A stretch of 64,000 nucleotides of DNA from Beta vulgaris subsp. vulgaris (lineage: Eukaryota > Streptophyta > Magnoliopsida > Caryophyllales > Amaranthaceae). Of this stretch, positions 46,648 to 57,713 are shown piece after piece (position 1 is the first letter of the stretch; every line of letters starts with the position of its first letter). The notes beneath the pieces are model-generated. The model made no database searches. It worked only from the letters and a program-made list of their open reading frames with translations, and was not told the origin of the DNA. The stretch spans positions 56,238,342 to 56,302,341 of the forward strand of contig NC_079204.1 in the NCBI RefSeq assembly GCF_026745355.1, in the 5' to 3' direction. The position numbers and the translations under genes were made by a program.

Positions 46648-48036
46648 ATTATATTAATCTACTAATGGCTCCAATTCTGTTCGGCTCCCATTACCACAAT
46701 ACAATGTTGACTCTAATCTATTTTTTGGTGACGATGTATTATGTTACCTATACTTTGTAAACATACAAAACTTTCCAATAATGAAAAACTCAATAGTCTA
46801 TCAATTGATGTGATAAGGAACCCTAGCTCACAGATGAGAGAGTATTACTAGTATAAATTAATACTACTAAACGAATTACTAGATTTTTGACGAGATAAAC
46901 AATGAAAATTGGAGCTCACAACTAACAAACATCTATTGCGACCAATGGTGCCAAAAAGGCTCAAAGACAACAAATTTGACGGAGAAGGAGAGGGCCGGGT
47001 AAGATTTGGATTGTTGGATATTTGTTGACGAGCACATCATCGACTTAATAATGCAAGTATAATAAGCATATATGACGTTCTAACTTATTACTCAATATCA
47101 CACAATTCCTCATTATAAGATTATATTGTTAGATTAATTTTAAGATCTTAGAACAAATCATATTAAAATCTAACATTTCATAATTTCATTTAAGTAGGAT
47201 CACAATAAGATCCTAATAAAGATTGTGATCGATAGCATTATTGATGCTGTAGCATAGTTAATATAGAGTCAGACGATCGCAATATTAACCACCTTATATA
47301 TTTTTAGAAAAAATCACAACTATAAGATATATAACTATCACTCTAACTATTACATTATTTGTCTTTTTTTCTTCTAAAACTATTTACAAATAGCTAATTT
47401 AAAATGACATGTAAAAGAGACAAAAAAAGGTTCCATTAAGTTTGAGCTTGACTTTCCAACCTACATAGACCCAAATCATAGTAATGATTTGTGTAAGTAA
47501 ATCTTTGAAAATATTACAAGTTACAACACTTTTTAATTTAAAGAAAGTGATGCACTTTACAATATTATTCTACCTTCAAATTCATATTTAATTAAGAGCC
47601 CTTGTTTTTTTTAATCAACTAGCATATGTATGTATACCGACATGGTGAAGCATATTGAAGAGAAGTTGGGCGGTGGTGTGTAGCAACTAGCTAGCAAGTC
47701 AAGCAAAGGAGGTGCTATGGCCTATGGTACATAAGTATGAGGGGTGGTTGGATCTTGACAAATTTAATAATCTGATTTTGCATGAAAATGCAATGCATTT
47801 TAACTGTTACCTCGTTGGTTTGTTCTCTAAGAATCGTGTGTGTAACTAGACCAAGTAGTTCCTAAAATATATATATTTTTTGGGGGGTTAAGGGTTTGGT
47901 CAAATATGAACACTTTATATATACCCTCTTACTTAAGATGTTAAAAAATAGGATTATATCTAATCTATAATATTATTTCGGTAAATACGACGGCTGAGAA
48001 TGCGGGAAGGTGTTAAGGTTGTTGTTTCGCTATAAA
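46648..48036. other. Intergenic, no gene seen
   Basis: AT-rich DNA with short ORFs only. I found no repeat ends or RNA gene. Confidence 0.4.
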
Positions 48037-48360
48037 TTAAGAATGTCTTGGCCTAGTGGTTAAGATTGAGGTGTTGTGAATGATAGGTTTCAGGTTCGAA
48101 TCCCCCTCCCCCTCTTTATACTGCTTCCTTTTGATGCACGGGTGGATCTTCAGTATTTCACTTCGATCACTGCTTCCGTGAGGCTAATCAAGTAACGGAC
48201 TTCATGGCGTATCATAAAGGTTATTATTCGATTTGGACACTCCATCACTAGTTTAAAGTCCATGATCATGGACTCCTATATATCATCCGTAAGAATGTGC
48301 TAGGTTGATACCATATTAGCCTCTTAGCCTAGTTTTCCTCTCCTTATATAAAAAAAAATA
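48037..48360 (+). mobile_element. tRNA-derived SINE
   Basis: It starts ttaagaatgtcttggc, has an A box-like tggcctagtggttaaga and a B box ggttcgaatcc (48093-48103), and a unique body ending in an A-rich run near 48350. The first 70 bp match the SINE at 50524-50653 in plan and sequence, so they are one family with different bodies. No clear target duplication was found. Confidence 0.65.
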
Positions 48361-48599
48361 TTCTCCATTTTTTAAATTAGTATTATGTTGTTCGGGCTAG
48401 ACTCTAATTCTCAAATATAATAGTAAATTAAATTTTATAGAGACATTATTGAAGATATTTAGATATAGATACGAAAAGAATGAATAATAATTTTAAATTT
48501 TTGCCATAATATATATTGAGCTACGAAAATGAGATTTATATAGGAACAAATAGTATATTTACTAATACCCTAGCCTCCCTTACCCTTTCTTCATCAATT

Positions 48600-49135
48600 A
48601 GGGGGCTGCCATGGATGTTTTCATCCATGGTAAGCCCCTTTTTCCCTTTTATTTTCAGTTTTTAGTTCATTTTCTTGTTTTGTTCAATAAATTAGTATCT
48701 CTTTATGAGATTTTCTCAAACCCTTTTATGGGGTTTTTAGTTTCTGTTTTGGAAATCTCCTTCTCCCCTATGGGAGTTGTGAGTATGGTTCTTTTGTTTT
48801 TAGGTATGAGAAATTATTCTCATTGGTTGAAGTTCGAGATTCAACCTGAAGAATTAGGGTTTCACAACTTCTGTAAAATTATGGAAGACTATTGGAGTAC
48901 GTTCATCCCAAAATTTCCGCATCTGCAGATCGTATGCCGAACCAGAGCGAACTCACAGATTGCATTGCTTCAGATGAAGATTTTTATTAAGGCAAAATTA
49001 AGTCAAATCTGCGATGTTTACATTTCTAGGGTGATATGTATTTCTATTAGAATTTTATGTTTTTCAGAAATGACTTGTAAGTGCCGTTTGGCGAAATATT
49101 AATGAAATCCCTTTTCTTTCTTTCAAAAAAAAAAA
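48600..49135 (+). other. A-tailed retrosequence with a 163-codon ORF
   Basis: A sequence beginning near ggggctgccatggatg and ending ttaatgaaatcccttttc followed by a 12-A run (about 49124-49135). The ORF 48611-49102 is hydrophobic in its first half and has no domain I know. The A tail and the aatgaaatccctttt-type ending are typical of plant LINE or retroposed sequences, so I read this as a LINE-derived or processed insertion and not a host gene. No target duplication could be confirmed. Confidence 0.4.
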
Positions 49136-49139
49136 ATAA

Positions 49140-50507
49140 ATTGAGAATAAGCTAACCAACAAGTCGAGTAAGGAAATTTTGAGCTAAGTACATGTCATTT
49201 TAGGGCGATGATAATCCTTTTTTTAATAGTGTATTTTTTCATTATATTGTTTTAGATAATTAAGGATTTGATCTTTTTACCCTGACATAGATATTTGCAA
49301 ATGATAAAATTGCTCAGTTGGTCTTGCAATAGACCGTCTACTTTTAATTTAAAACTAGGCACGACCCAAGCCAAATATTAAGAAGAGAACATGCCACCTT
49401 TTTTAATAAACTGACTAGTTTAAGCTATTTAGGGGCCAATTTAATCTATTTCGTGACCAATTTAATCTATTCAGTATTGATATTTTTTTCACCCATTAAG
49501 TAACTAGTTTAATCCGTTTGGTAAGACTACCAAGTTATTTTTTGAAATTGTGTGTTTTAGTTCGAGAATCAAAAAAACAAAGGAAGGAGAAGAGAAGGAA
49601 TGACTAGAATAGTATTGGGTTAGAGTGAAATGAAATATGTTTGTTAAGAAAATTTAGTATTTAATTCGTCGAATTTTATATTAAAATTAGACTGTCTACT
49701 CTAATACTAATTCGTGAAAATTGCTTCATTAGGCCTATCATGTTTATAAATAACAAGGCATATACTCATATCCTTACCACTTACAAGTGTAGTGTCATAC
49801 TTGCGTCATTCTATGTTGAGCTAATAATCCCTAAAAGCTTTTTATACACTTTAGTTAGCTTAACTACTTTTCCTCTTTCGGTTATTTTCTTTTCAAAATT
49901 CCTTCCAACGAGTAGTTAATTATAAATTATAATTTCTAATTTTTTTTTTTAGAATAAGATAAACGATAGTATCTCCAAATTTTATTTTATTTTTCGAAGG
50001 AAAGTTCTAAAGGCACTTAAATCTCATTCATAGAAGCATCTCTAACAAAGGTTCAATATAAGATAGAAAATTAAGCAAACCAAACTTGTTTACGGATTAC
50101 TTAAGATAAGCAATGAGCTAATTCATAGGCAACCTTTTACCATCTCTCAAAATTTATAGCAATCGATTAGTTAAATTATACCATATTAAAGGGTGAGATG
50201 AAGTTTATTTAAGGAAAAAGGAAACATTAACATAAAAAAAAATTATAATGCATCATGTTTCATGTCCCCATTGTAAAACAAATTTCCAATCTCCTAAAAA
50301 AGTAATTTCCTAATCATTGCCCACCAAACATTTGAAGATCTTCGCAATTGATGAACCTTGGATTTTACAAGCCTAAAAGAATGAACACGGTGTGATCAAT
50401 TTAATTCCCGAAAGTAATACACATATTAGAGATTTTGTAGTACGTTAATAATACTCTACATTTTTATTTCAAGTTGATCTTTCATCTTATAATTAGAAAG
50501 GAGCATC
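49140..50507. other. Intergenic with a diverged repeat
   Basis: 49326-49520 contains words of the 22057/22935 repeat (agaccgtctacttttaattt, aactagtttaat). The remainder is AT-rich with no recognised feature. Confidence 0.4.
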
Positions 50508-50523
50508 TATGATTTAATTGTTT

Positions 50524-50653
50524 GTTTTTTTTTATCCATATGAGCTACAAAAGTAGTACCAAGTACAAATTAAAGAAGGGGAGGGGAGATTCGAACTTGT
50601 GACCTAGCGTTCACATCACTTCAATTTTAACCACTATGCTAAGACATCCTTAA
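50524..50653 (-). mobile_element. tRNA-derived SINE with 16-bp target duplication
   Basis: A 130-bp element on the minus strand, flanked by the exact direct repeat tatgatttaattgttt (50508-50523, 50654-50669). It reads ttaaggatgtcttagc, A box-like agcatagtggtta, B box gttcgaatctc, a short body, and a terminal A run. The complete structure and intact duplication show it is a real retroposition event. Confidence 0.88.
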
Positions 50654-51086
50654 TATGATTTAATTGTTTCTCGTATAACCGTTTGGCAATTTCAACTAAA
50701 TATTCCTCTTATTTTAGTTGCAATATAGGAGACGCATTTATTAAAGTAAATAAAGAAATAGAATCAGCATATATGTTATGAAAGGGTTATTTTTTAAGTC
50801 AAAATGGATTACATTTTAAGTTAATGGGTCACTTTGGAAAATAGATAACCTTATATTTTAAAAGGGCCATTTCTATTATAGCAATCCCTTTACGACAAAA
50901 ATTTATATCTGTCTTACTATAAATATTAGGATTAATTGAAATGAATAGTCACGACCATGTGCACCTTGACAAAAACAGTCCCAACTAACTACAATTTATC
51001 ATTATTCAGTCTCAATTTTGGAATGTATTATACAATGGTAGTCCCAACATGTTTATAACCTGCTGTAGCAAGTAAATTTTGTTAAA

Positions 51087-51619
51087 ATATTCCATTTGGT
51101 ACCATTGTACTTTTGGCTTTTCCATTTGGTACCACTATTTTTCAGATATTCTACATGGTACCACTATAATTTGAATTTATTCTCTATTGTAGCATTCAAC
51201 TAAGTAAAGTGTTAATTTAAGTTAGAATAGGTTAGAGTTTTACTTTGATTTACATGTTTTAATTTGCGTTAAGGTTTTAGTAATTGTTTTAGTCGTTAAG
51301 GTCAAAGTTGAGGTCATATTTGACAATAAAAAGACATAGAATATTATGATCATTTTTATGAAAATTTTGACTGAAAAATAGAGCTTTAAGGGTTAAAACG
51401 ACACCCTAAAATCTTAATTTATTAAATTTTTGCAAATGCAAATAGAAACATGCAAACTCAAACAAAATCGTATTATTATTCAACTATTAACTAACAATTT
51501 ACTTAAAAAAATGGTATGATAAAGATTAATATTAAATTAGAGTGGTATCATGTGAAAGTTTAAAATAACAGTGGTACCAAATGAAAAAGCCAAAAATTCA
51601 ATGGTACCAAATGGAATAT
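51087..51619. mobile_element. MULE-like non-autonomous element
   Basis: About 533 bp with ~105-bp inverted ends: tattccatttggtaccattg at the left against its complement at the right. Each end contains three spaced ttggtacca-type words, the same kind of internal periodicity as the MULE TIRs at 628 and 12698. No ORF. I could not identify a convincing target duplication. Confidence 0.6.
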
Positions 51620-51639
51620 CCCAAAAATGATTTTTCTCT

Positions 51640-51950
51640 TTCCTCCTTCCTTCCTCCCATGCTCCATCATCCTCCTCTTCCCTTTCCCACTACCCCCTCC
51701 CCCAACACTTCCTCTTACCCATTCCTAGCCACCCTACGTTCCCCACCACGTCGCCAACCACCCTTTGGCCCGTCCCCCAAACCTCCTCACCTCCCCTAAC
51801 CCTCTCCCCTTCCCCGCTACCCCTCCATCACCCCTGAAACTCCCTCCTCTGCCCCCGCCACCACTCCCTCCCCTTGCCACCTAAAACTCCTTTTGCGCCC
51901 TTAAAACCCCATCCCTTGTCCCCGAAACCCCTCCCATCCAAAGATGAGTT
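51640..51950. repeat. C/T-rich low-complexity stretch
   Basis: Strongly pyrimidine-rich on the plus strand (cctcccc, cctcacctcccc). A 72-codon plus-strand ORF starting upstream runs through it, but its Pro/Ser/Leu composition is what such DNA gives in any frame. Confidence 0.6.
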
Positions 51951-52901
51951 AGTAGTAGTTGAAGTAGTCTTTTAGAAAAGTTAATAATATTAACCTCTTG
52001 AGGTAGTATTATCTTTTTTGAAGTAGTTTTAGAGGTCAAACAAAGTTCATTTTTACGACTTACATAAAAGAATCGTGTTGCTGTACTTTTATTATATTTT
52101 TTACAATTTACAAAAAAGCAAAATCATACTATTTGGATGTAAACTTTGTTTTGAAAGAAGGTGATGTAGCTCACTGGTAAAAATGATGATATTATAATTA
52201 CATGGCCAGGGGATTGAAAATTGGTTCTTTGATTAGGACCAATACAACTTCGCAATATATGCCACTTCTTCCTCTACAATCAATTTAATCCAATTAAAAT
52301 CAACTTCTAAAATTTTATTAATCGTTTCAAATAAATATGTTTACATATAAAGAAAGTACCTTCATCATTTTCGCCACCGACTAATTCGATAAATAGGGTT
52401 TTTTTATTTTTGGAGAGTGAAAAACGAAACACCAAATGCAAAAAAGTTAGATTTTATTCATACATTAATAGTGCATGGTTGGATATCATATCATACCTAA
52501 AATTTGACTTTAAGGAAATAAATTAGGACAATTCAAAAACAATGGACTAAAGAAGAAAACATAGATTAAATTTATTTCAATGAAAGAAGAAAAAACATAG
52601 TAGAAGAAAAAAGGCTGGCAAATGTCATAACTCATCAGAGTTAGTCACCACCAAAACCAGATTCGTAGTTGTACGATAATTTTATCAAAGGACAAAGCAG
52701 CACACGGTTTGACAGCCTTTTGTATTTATTCTTTTTTCTTTCTCTGATTTTCCCACTTTATTATTATGTGTTCAAGTAGTAATTGTACCTTTTTAATTGG
52801 TGTATTTATTTGCCTTTGGCAGTTTCAATACCATCATATTATCATTATTCTCAAATCTCAACTAAAAATAATTAAATCGATTAGTTTGTTTTCTTCTTTA
52901 A
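51951..52901. other. Intergenic, no gene; possible SINE trace
   Basis: AT-rich. At about 52162-52215 the words gtagctcactggtaaaa and ggggattgaaaat look like a decayed tRNA-derived head. Confidence 0.35.
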
Positions 52902-52903
52902 TA

Positions 52904-53248
52904 CTCCCTCTGTCCCATAATATAGTGCTTGATTCCATTTTTTCACGGGAATTAAGGTAAATAGAATCTAAGAGGAAAGTAAAAACTATTTATTATTAAA
53001 ATAAATATTGTGTGGAAAAAGGTGATCTTAGGAGAGAGAATGAAAGATAATTGGTAAAAGAGCATTAAATGCAACCCTTGGGTTGAATAAACAAAGCAAA
53101 AAAACTATTTTCAAGAAGCAAACAAATAATGATGACACGATTTTTCTAGGCAAATCACAAAAAATTATGGAATTAAATATAGAACCAAGCACTATATTTT
53201 GGGACACCCAAAATGGAAATGAAGCACTATATTATGGGACGGAGGGAG
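52904..53248. mobile_element. Stowaway-type MITE with doubled right terminus
   Basis: A 345-bp element with TA at 52902-52903 and 53249-53250, ends ctccctctgtcccataatat and complement of atattatgggacggaggg. Like the 42859 copy, a second internal terminus (ctatattttgggacaccc) precedes the real one. Confidence 0.87.
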
Positions 53249-53522
53249 TACTACATTTAGTCAAGCTTTCTGTTTATATAGTCTAAATTCTAAAGCATTA
53301 GATATTAGAGCAATACAAATGTTGTGACGCGAAAAATCATTAGTTGATTGTATGACTTGGATTGGTGATACGCATAAACTAGGTTTTTTTTTTTTTGATA
53401 AGTTGGTTTGTTTTATTTATTATCATGTCATTTGTGGATAATGACATATCAAACTGAAGCATTACAACATTGAGTCAGCATACTAACATGATTTATAGAT
53501 CATCATGATTGAACATAAAGAA

Positions 53523-56500
53523 TTATAGCCATGCGATGAAGTCGTTTTCTCTTCGAAGACCCCTTTTTGCTAGAAAATCCGCCACTGTATTTGATGCCCG
53601 TCCTTTGTGAGTAATCTGAGCTTTTAATTGCGAGCTAGTAGCATGTCTTATGAAGTTCAACATGAAGTTCAGATTCCAAGGGCCACCATCCTTTGCATTA
53701 CACCATCTAACCGCGTTTTTTGAGTCTGATTCAAGAATAATTGTGGCGGAACTGGTGACAGGGGAGGATAGGGATATCTGGACTGCGCGGTAAATTGCGA
53801 AAACTTCCGCGGAGTTGATCTCCAATGGTGGGATGGGACATGAGAAAAGGCAAATGAAAGAACCCGAGTCATCTCGAAGTACTCCACCTACTGCACTGAG
53901 GTTACAGATAGGGTCAAAAGATGCATCAATGTTCCACTTCAATACGGTTTGAGGGGGTGGACTCCATAATGGACGATCTCCGGGACTATGAAGCTTTGGG
54001 ATTTTCCTTGAACCGGATCCACCTTTGAGACATAAGGGATTTTGCAGTACATCATTGGAAGAGTATGGGAAAGGTTCTTGCCAACCTTTTATCCACCAGT
54101 GTAGGCGAAGTAGTACCAAATCTTGCAACTGTTTGGGGGAACTGGATAAGTTCCTGAAAATTCTGGAGTTTCGGTCTTTCCACAGTGTCCAAAGTATGAT
54201 GAAGAAAACTGCTTTCCACACCTTTCTGAAGAAACCATCAGCAGTTCCGTATTTCCATTGTAGGAAGAGGTCTTTCAAGGAGGAAGGAAGGACCCAGTTT
54301 AAATTCCAGAGCCCGAGCCACCAATACCACAATTCTCGAGCAAAATCACAGTGTATGAATAAATGATCGCCCGATTCTATGTGAATGTTGCAGAAAACGC
54401 AGCTTGCATCATTTACTGAGATGATCCCCAATCTCGATAATTTTTCGCGAGTGTTCAATTTTCCCAATAAAGCGAACCAGACAAAGATTTCAATTCTATG
54501 AGGGACTAAACCACTCCATATATTTTTCAGACTGTCATTTGAAGCTAATGGGGAGAATTTATCCAGTTCTCTAGTGAAGGATTTTACAGAGAAAATACCT
54601 GATTTATCCGGAAGCCATATGAATTTATCCCTGCTATTTGGATCCAAAGTGACCGTATCAAGAAGAAGGAGAAGCTGGCTCAACTCGCACGAGTCTCGGG
54701 GTCTCAGCCCACGAGACCATTCCAGACTCCAGCGCCATATACATCCATCCCAAAAGCCCATTGAGGAGATAGTAGCAGTTGGGCTACTGCTAATCCGGAA
54801 TAATCGAGGGAATTGGGCCTGAAGAGGGGAAGACCCAATCCAAATATCCACCCAGAAGAAGGTGGAAGAACCGCACCCAATCCATTTCCTCAAATTACAT
54901 TTCGCTAACTGTTTTGCAGAGGGGTGATTATTAATTGCTGAGCAGATGCTTCTCCAAGGCCCACCACTCGTGGGAGATGTGAGATCCAATATTGTTGTGA
55001 GAGAGGAATACCCGTATTTTTCGCATATAATTTTGCGCCATAGAGCGGAATGATCACTAAAAAATCGCCACCACCATTTGAAAAGGAGTGCAAGATTACG
55101 GTTTATAAGATTTCCCACACCCAGGCCTCCAAATTTCTTAGGCAACTCTATCAAATCCCAGGATACCAGTGACATTGGTTTGCATCCGGTTTCCCCACAC
55201 CAAAAAAATCTTCGTTGGATCTTCACAATTTTGTCAATAACACCTTTGGGGATTGGAAATAGTGACATATAGTATAATGGAAGACTGGATAGTGAGGCCT
55301 TTATTAGAGTTATTCGGCCCCCCAAAGACAACATTTTTCCTTTCCAGCTTGCGAGCTTTTTTTCCATTCGATCCAAAACAGTGTTCCAAGTGCTCAAGGA
55401 GGAGGACTTCCCACCAATAGGGAAACCAAGGTAAGTGAATGGGAATTCTGCTTTTTTACATTGCAAGGAGGCCGCGGCAAATTGCAGCCAAGAGTGGTGA
55501 AGGTTTATGCCCAAAATGTTGCTTTTGTGGAAGTTAACTTGTAACCCCGAGGCAAGTTGGAAGACTATCAAAGTCTTCTTGATATTCATAAGTGAGTCAA
55601 TATTATTTGGGCAGAAAATGATGGTATCATCTGCATACTGGAGATGTGAGATTTTTGAGCCTCCTCTTGCTATTTCAACCCCTTCCCATAGATGCTTGGA
55701 GATAGCCTTTTGGATTAGAAGGTTAAGCGGTTCCACTGCTAGGTTAAAGAGGAAAGGGGAGAGGGGGTCTCCCTGACGAAGTCCCCTTTGAAGCTTGAAG
55801 AGTGGGGAAGGAGATCCATTGATGAGCACCGATGCCGTTGCACTTGTGACACATGTTCTGATCCATGAGCGCCATACTGGTGGGAAGTTCATTTGGCATA
55901 AGACCCACTCCAAGTAGCCCCACGAGATACAATCGAACGCTTTGTGAAAGTCCAGCTTTAGCACCACCACCTCTTTCTTCGATTTTTTGCAAGATTCAAT
56001 CAACTCACTAGCAATAAGCACGCCATCAAGGATTTGTCTTCCTTTGATAAAAGAAGACTGATACGGCCCAGTGATATGATCCATAACTGTTTGCAACCTC
56101 CTTGCCAAAAGTTTCGCCACAATTTTATACAAACTTCCAACCATGCTAATAGGGCGAAAGTCTTTAAAATCTTTTGGTTGCTGTTTTTTGGGAATGAGCG
56201 CAATAAACGCACTGTTGCAACCGTGAGGAAGATTTGATGTTGCCCAAAAATCCTCTACTATTTTGTAGATGTCGTGCTTAATAATATCCCAGGAGCTTTT
56301 GATAAACTTAAAATTGAACCCGTCCGGGCCCGGTGCTTTTTGAGAGTCGCACGAGTTGACAGCCGCATCAATTTCCTCTGGTGAGAAAGGTGCAGTCAGG
56401 TATGAACCATCTGCGGCAGTGAGTTTTTTGAAGTTCAGCCCATTAAAAGTGGGCCTGCTGGGGTACTCTTCATGGAAAACCTTCTGAAAATATGCGGCTG

Positions 56501-57713
56501 CCTCTTCCTTTATTTTCCCAGGTTCCACAATCAATTCACCATCAATCTCAATGCTCTCGAAATGATTTTTTCGCTGTCTAATGGTTGCCAAGGTGTGGAA
56601 ATACCTCGTGTTGCGATCTCCCTCCTTAATCCACTTGGCCCTAGATTGTTGAGCCCAATAGGATTCACGACACTTTAGCCAGTTCCATAAGTCCACTTGA
56701 GCAGCATCCCTTTCCTGCAATTCGTTAGTACATAATAATCTAAAGTTTGCAATATTGTCAAAAAAATGAATTTTATCTTCACATTTCTTGATGTTTTCAT
56801 CAATGACACCAAACTCACTGTGATTCCATTGTTTAAGGTCCTCTTTGAGAACCTTCAATTTTTCTGGGACTGAGAGATTCTGATTCTTTTCCCAAACCTC
56901 ACAAATGATCTTCATGCATCGGGAGTGAGAGAGCCAACAATTGAGGAAACGAAAAGGTTTAGGGCCCCAATTTTGGGCGGTGGAGCAGGCTAGCAGGGGA
57001 CAGTGATCGGAGATGGATCGTTTTAATAGTGAGAGTTTTAGGGAGGGGAAGGAAGTTAACCATTCAGGTTGAACAAACAACCGATCCAATTTACTTTTGG
57101 ATTGGCCACGGAACCACGTGTATATTCCATTTGCTGCAGAGATTTCCACGAGTCCCAGATTGTGAATGAAATTTTGGAACTCATTTGTGCCATGATGGGA
57201 GATGAGTTGACTGCCTCTGTCATTTGGTTCAAGTATTTCGTTATAATCACCTATGATGAAACAAGGGTGCATATTTGAACTACAAAAGTCAGTGATCTCA
57301 GTCCAAACCAATGACCTTCCTTCTACAGTACATGGATTGTAAAGGTTTATGAATGTGCACATCATATTTTGTGGTGGGATGGATCCAGTCAAACCGATCC
57401 AGTATCTTGATACATTGCTTGCCTCCATCGTAAAAAAACTCGATTTCCAGATTGATAGGAGACCTCCTGAGTTTCCGATTGATGGGCTAAAGGTCCACTG
57501 GATATCACCCTCGCTCCAAATCGATTTCAGGGTGTTGTTGGTGATGCATTCGATTTTTGTCTCCTGAAGAAAGACAAGATGGGGTTGATGTTTCGAAATA
57601 AGCTTTCGGATTGAGCTTCTCTTAACTCGGGCACTGAGGCCTCTAGTGTTCCATGATATAACTATCATTGGTATCATATTGAATGATGATGAAGGATGAG
57701 GTGCGGTGTTCAT
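53523..57713 (-). CDS. LINE ORF2: endonuclease, reverse transcriptase, RNase H
   Basis: 1396 aa, no stops. An N-terminal EEP/APE-type endonuclease (about 13-240; SWNTRGLSA, FLQETK, GDYNEI, SDHCPLL) nicks the target. The reverse transcriptase (about 470-760) includes FRPISM, LKLDFHKAFD, RGLRQGDPLSPFLFNL and Y693-A-D-D696. A zinc-binding zf-RVT region (about 1070-1150; CVFC..H..C) follows. The C-terminal RNase H (about 1258-1385) shows D1263 in NIDASFD, then NSAEVFA, LESDSKNA and VADFLAKRG. All catalytic residues I can check are present. The start codon overlaps the ORF1 stop in the four bases ATGA (57710-57713), suggesting translation by termination-reinitiation. The length is usual for plant L1 ORF2. 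Confidence 0.96.
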   Translation of the reverse strand: MNTAPHPSSSFNMIPMIVISWNTRGLSARVKRSSIRKLISKHQPHLVFLQETKIECITNNTLKSIWSEGDIQWTFSPSIGNSGGLLSIWKSSFFTMEASNVSRYWIGLTGSIPPQNMMCTFINLYNPCTVEGRSLVWTEITDFCSSNMHPCFIIGDYNEILEPNDRGSQLISHHGTNEFQNFIHNLGLVEISAANGIYTWFRGQSKSKLDRLFVQPEWLTSFPSLKLSLLKRSISDHCPLLACSTAQNWGPKPFRFLNCWLSHSRCMKIICEVWEKNQNLSVPEKLKVLKEDLKQWNHSEFGVIDENIKKCEDKIHFFDNIANFRLLCTNELQERDAAQVDLWNWLKCRESYWAQQSRAKWIKEGDRNTRYFHTLATIRQRKNHFESIEIDGELIVEPGKIKEEAAAYFQKVFHEEYPSRPTFNGLNFKKLTAADGSYLTAPFSPEEIDAAVNSCDSQKAPGPDGFNFKFIKSSWDIIKHDIYKIVEDFWATSNLPHGCNSAFIALIPKKQQPKDFKDFRPISMVGSLYKIVAKLLARRLQTVMDHITGPYQSSFIKGRQILDGVLIASELIESCKKSKKEVVVLKLDFHKAFDCISWGYLEWVLCQMNFPPVWRSWIRTCVTSATASVLINGSPSPLFKLQRGLRQGDPLSPFLFNLAVEPLNLLIQKAISKHLWEGVEIARGGSKISHLQYADDTIIFCPNNIDSLMNIKKTLIVFQLASGLQVNFHKSNILGINLHHSWLQFAAASLQCKKAEFPFTYLGFPIGGKSSSLSTWNTVLDRMEKKLASWKGKMLSLGGRITLIKASLSSLPLYYMSLFPIPKGVIDKIVKIQRRFFWCGETGCKPMSLVSWDLIELPKKFGGLGVGNLINRNLALLFKWWWRFFSDHSALWRKIICEKYGYSSLTTILDLTSPTSGGPWRSICSAINNHPSAKQLAKCNLRKWIGCGSSTFFWVDIWIGSSPLQAQFPRLFRISSSPTATISSMGFWDGCIWRWSLEWSRGLRPRDSCELSQLLLLLDTVTLDPNSRDKFIWLPDKSGIFSVKSFTRELDKFSPLASNDSLKNIWSGLVPHRIEIFVWFALLGKLNTREKLSRLGIISVNDASCVFCNIHIESGDHLFIHCDFARELWYWWLGLWNLNWVLPSSLKDLFLQWKYGTADGFFRKVWKAVFFIILWTLWKDRNSRIFRNLSSSPKQLQDLVLLRLHWWIKGWQEPFPYSSNDVLQNPLCLKGGSGSRKIPKLHSPGDRPLWSPPPQTVLKWNIDASFDPICNLSAVGGVLRDDSGSFICLFSCPIPPLEINSAEVFAIYRAVQISLSSPVTSSATIILESDSKNAVRWCNAKDGGPWNLNFMLNFIRHATSSQLKAQITHKGRASNTVADFLAKRGLRRENDFIAWL

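Noticed and set aside
54025..54366. Plus-strand ORFs across 54000-59800
   Set aside because: They are shadows of the two long LINE ORFs on the other strand.
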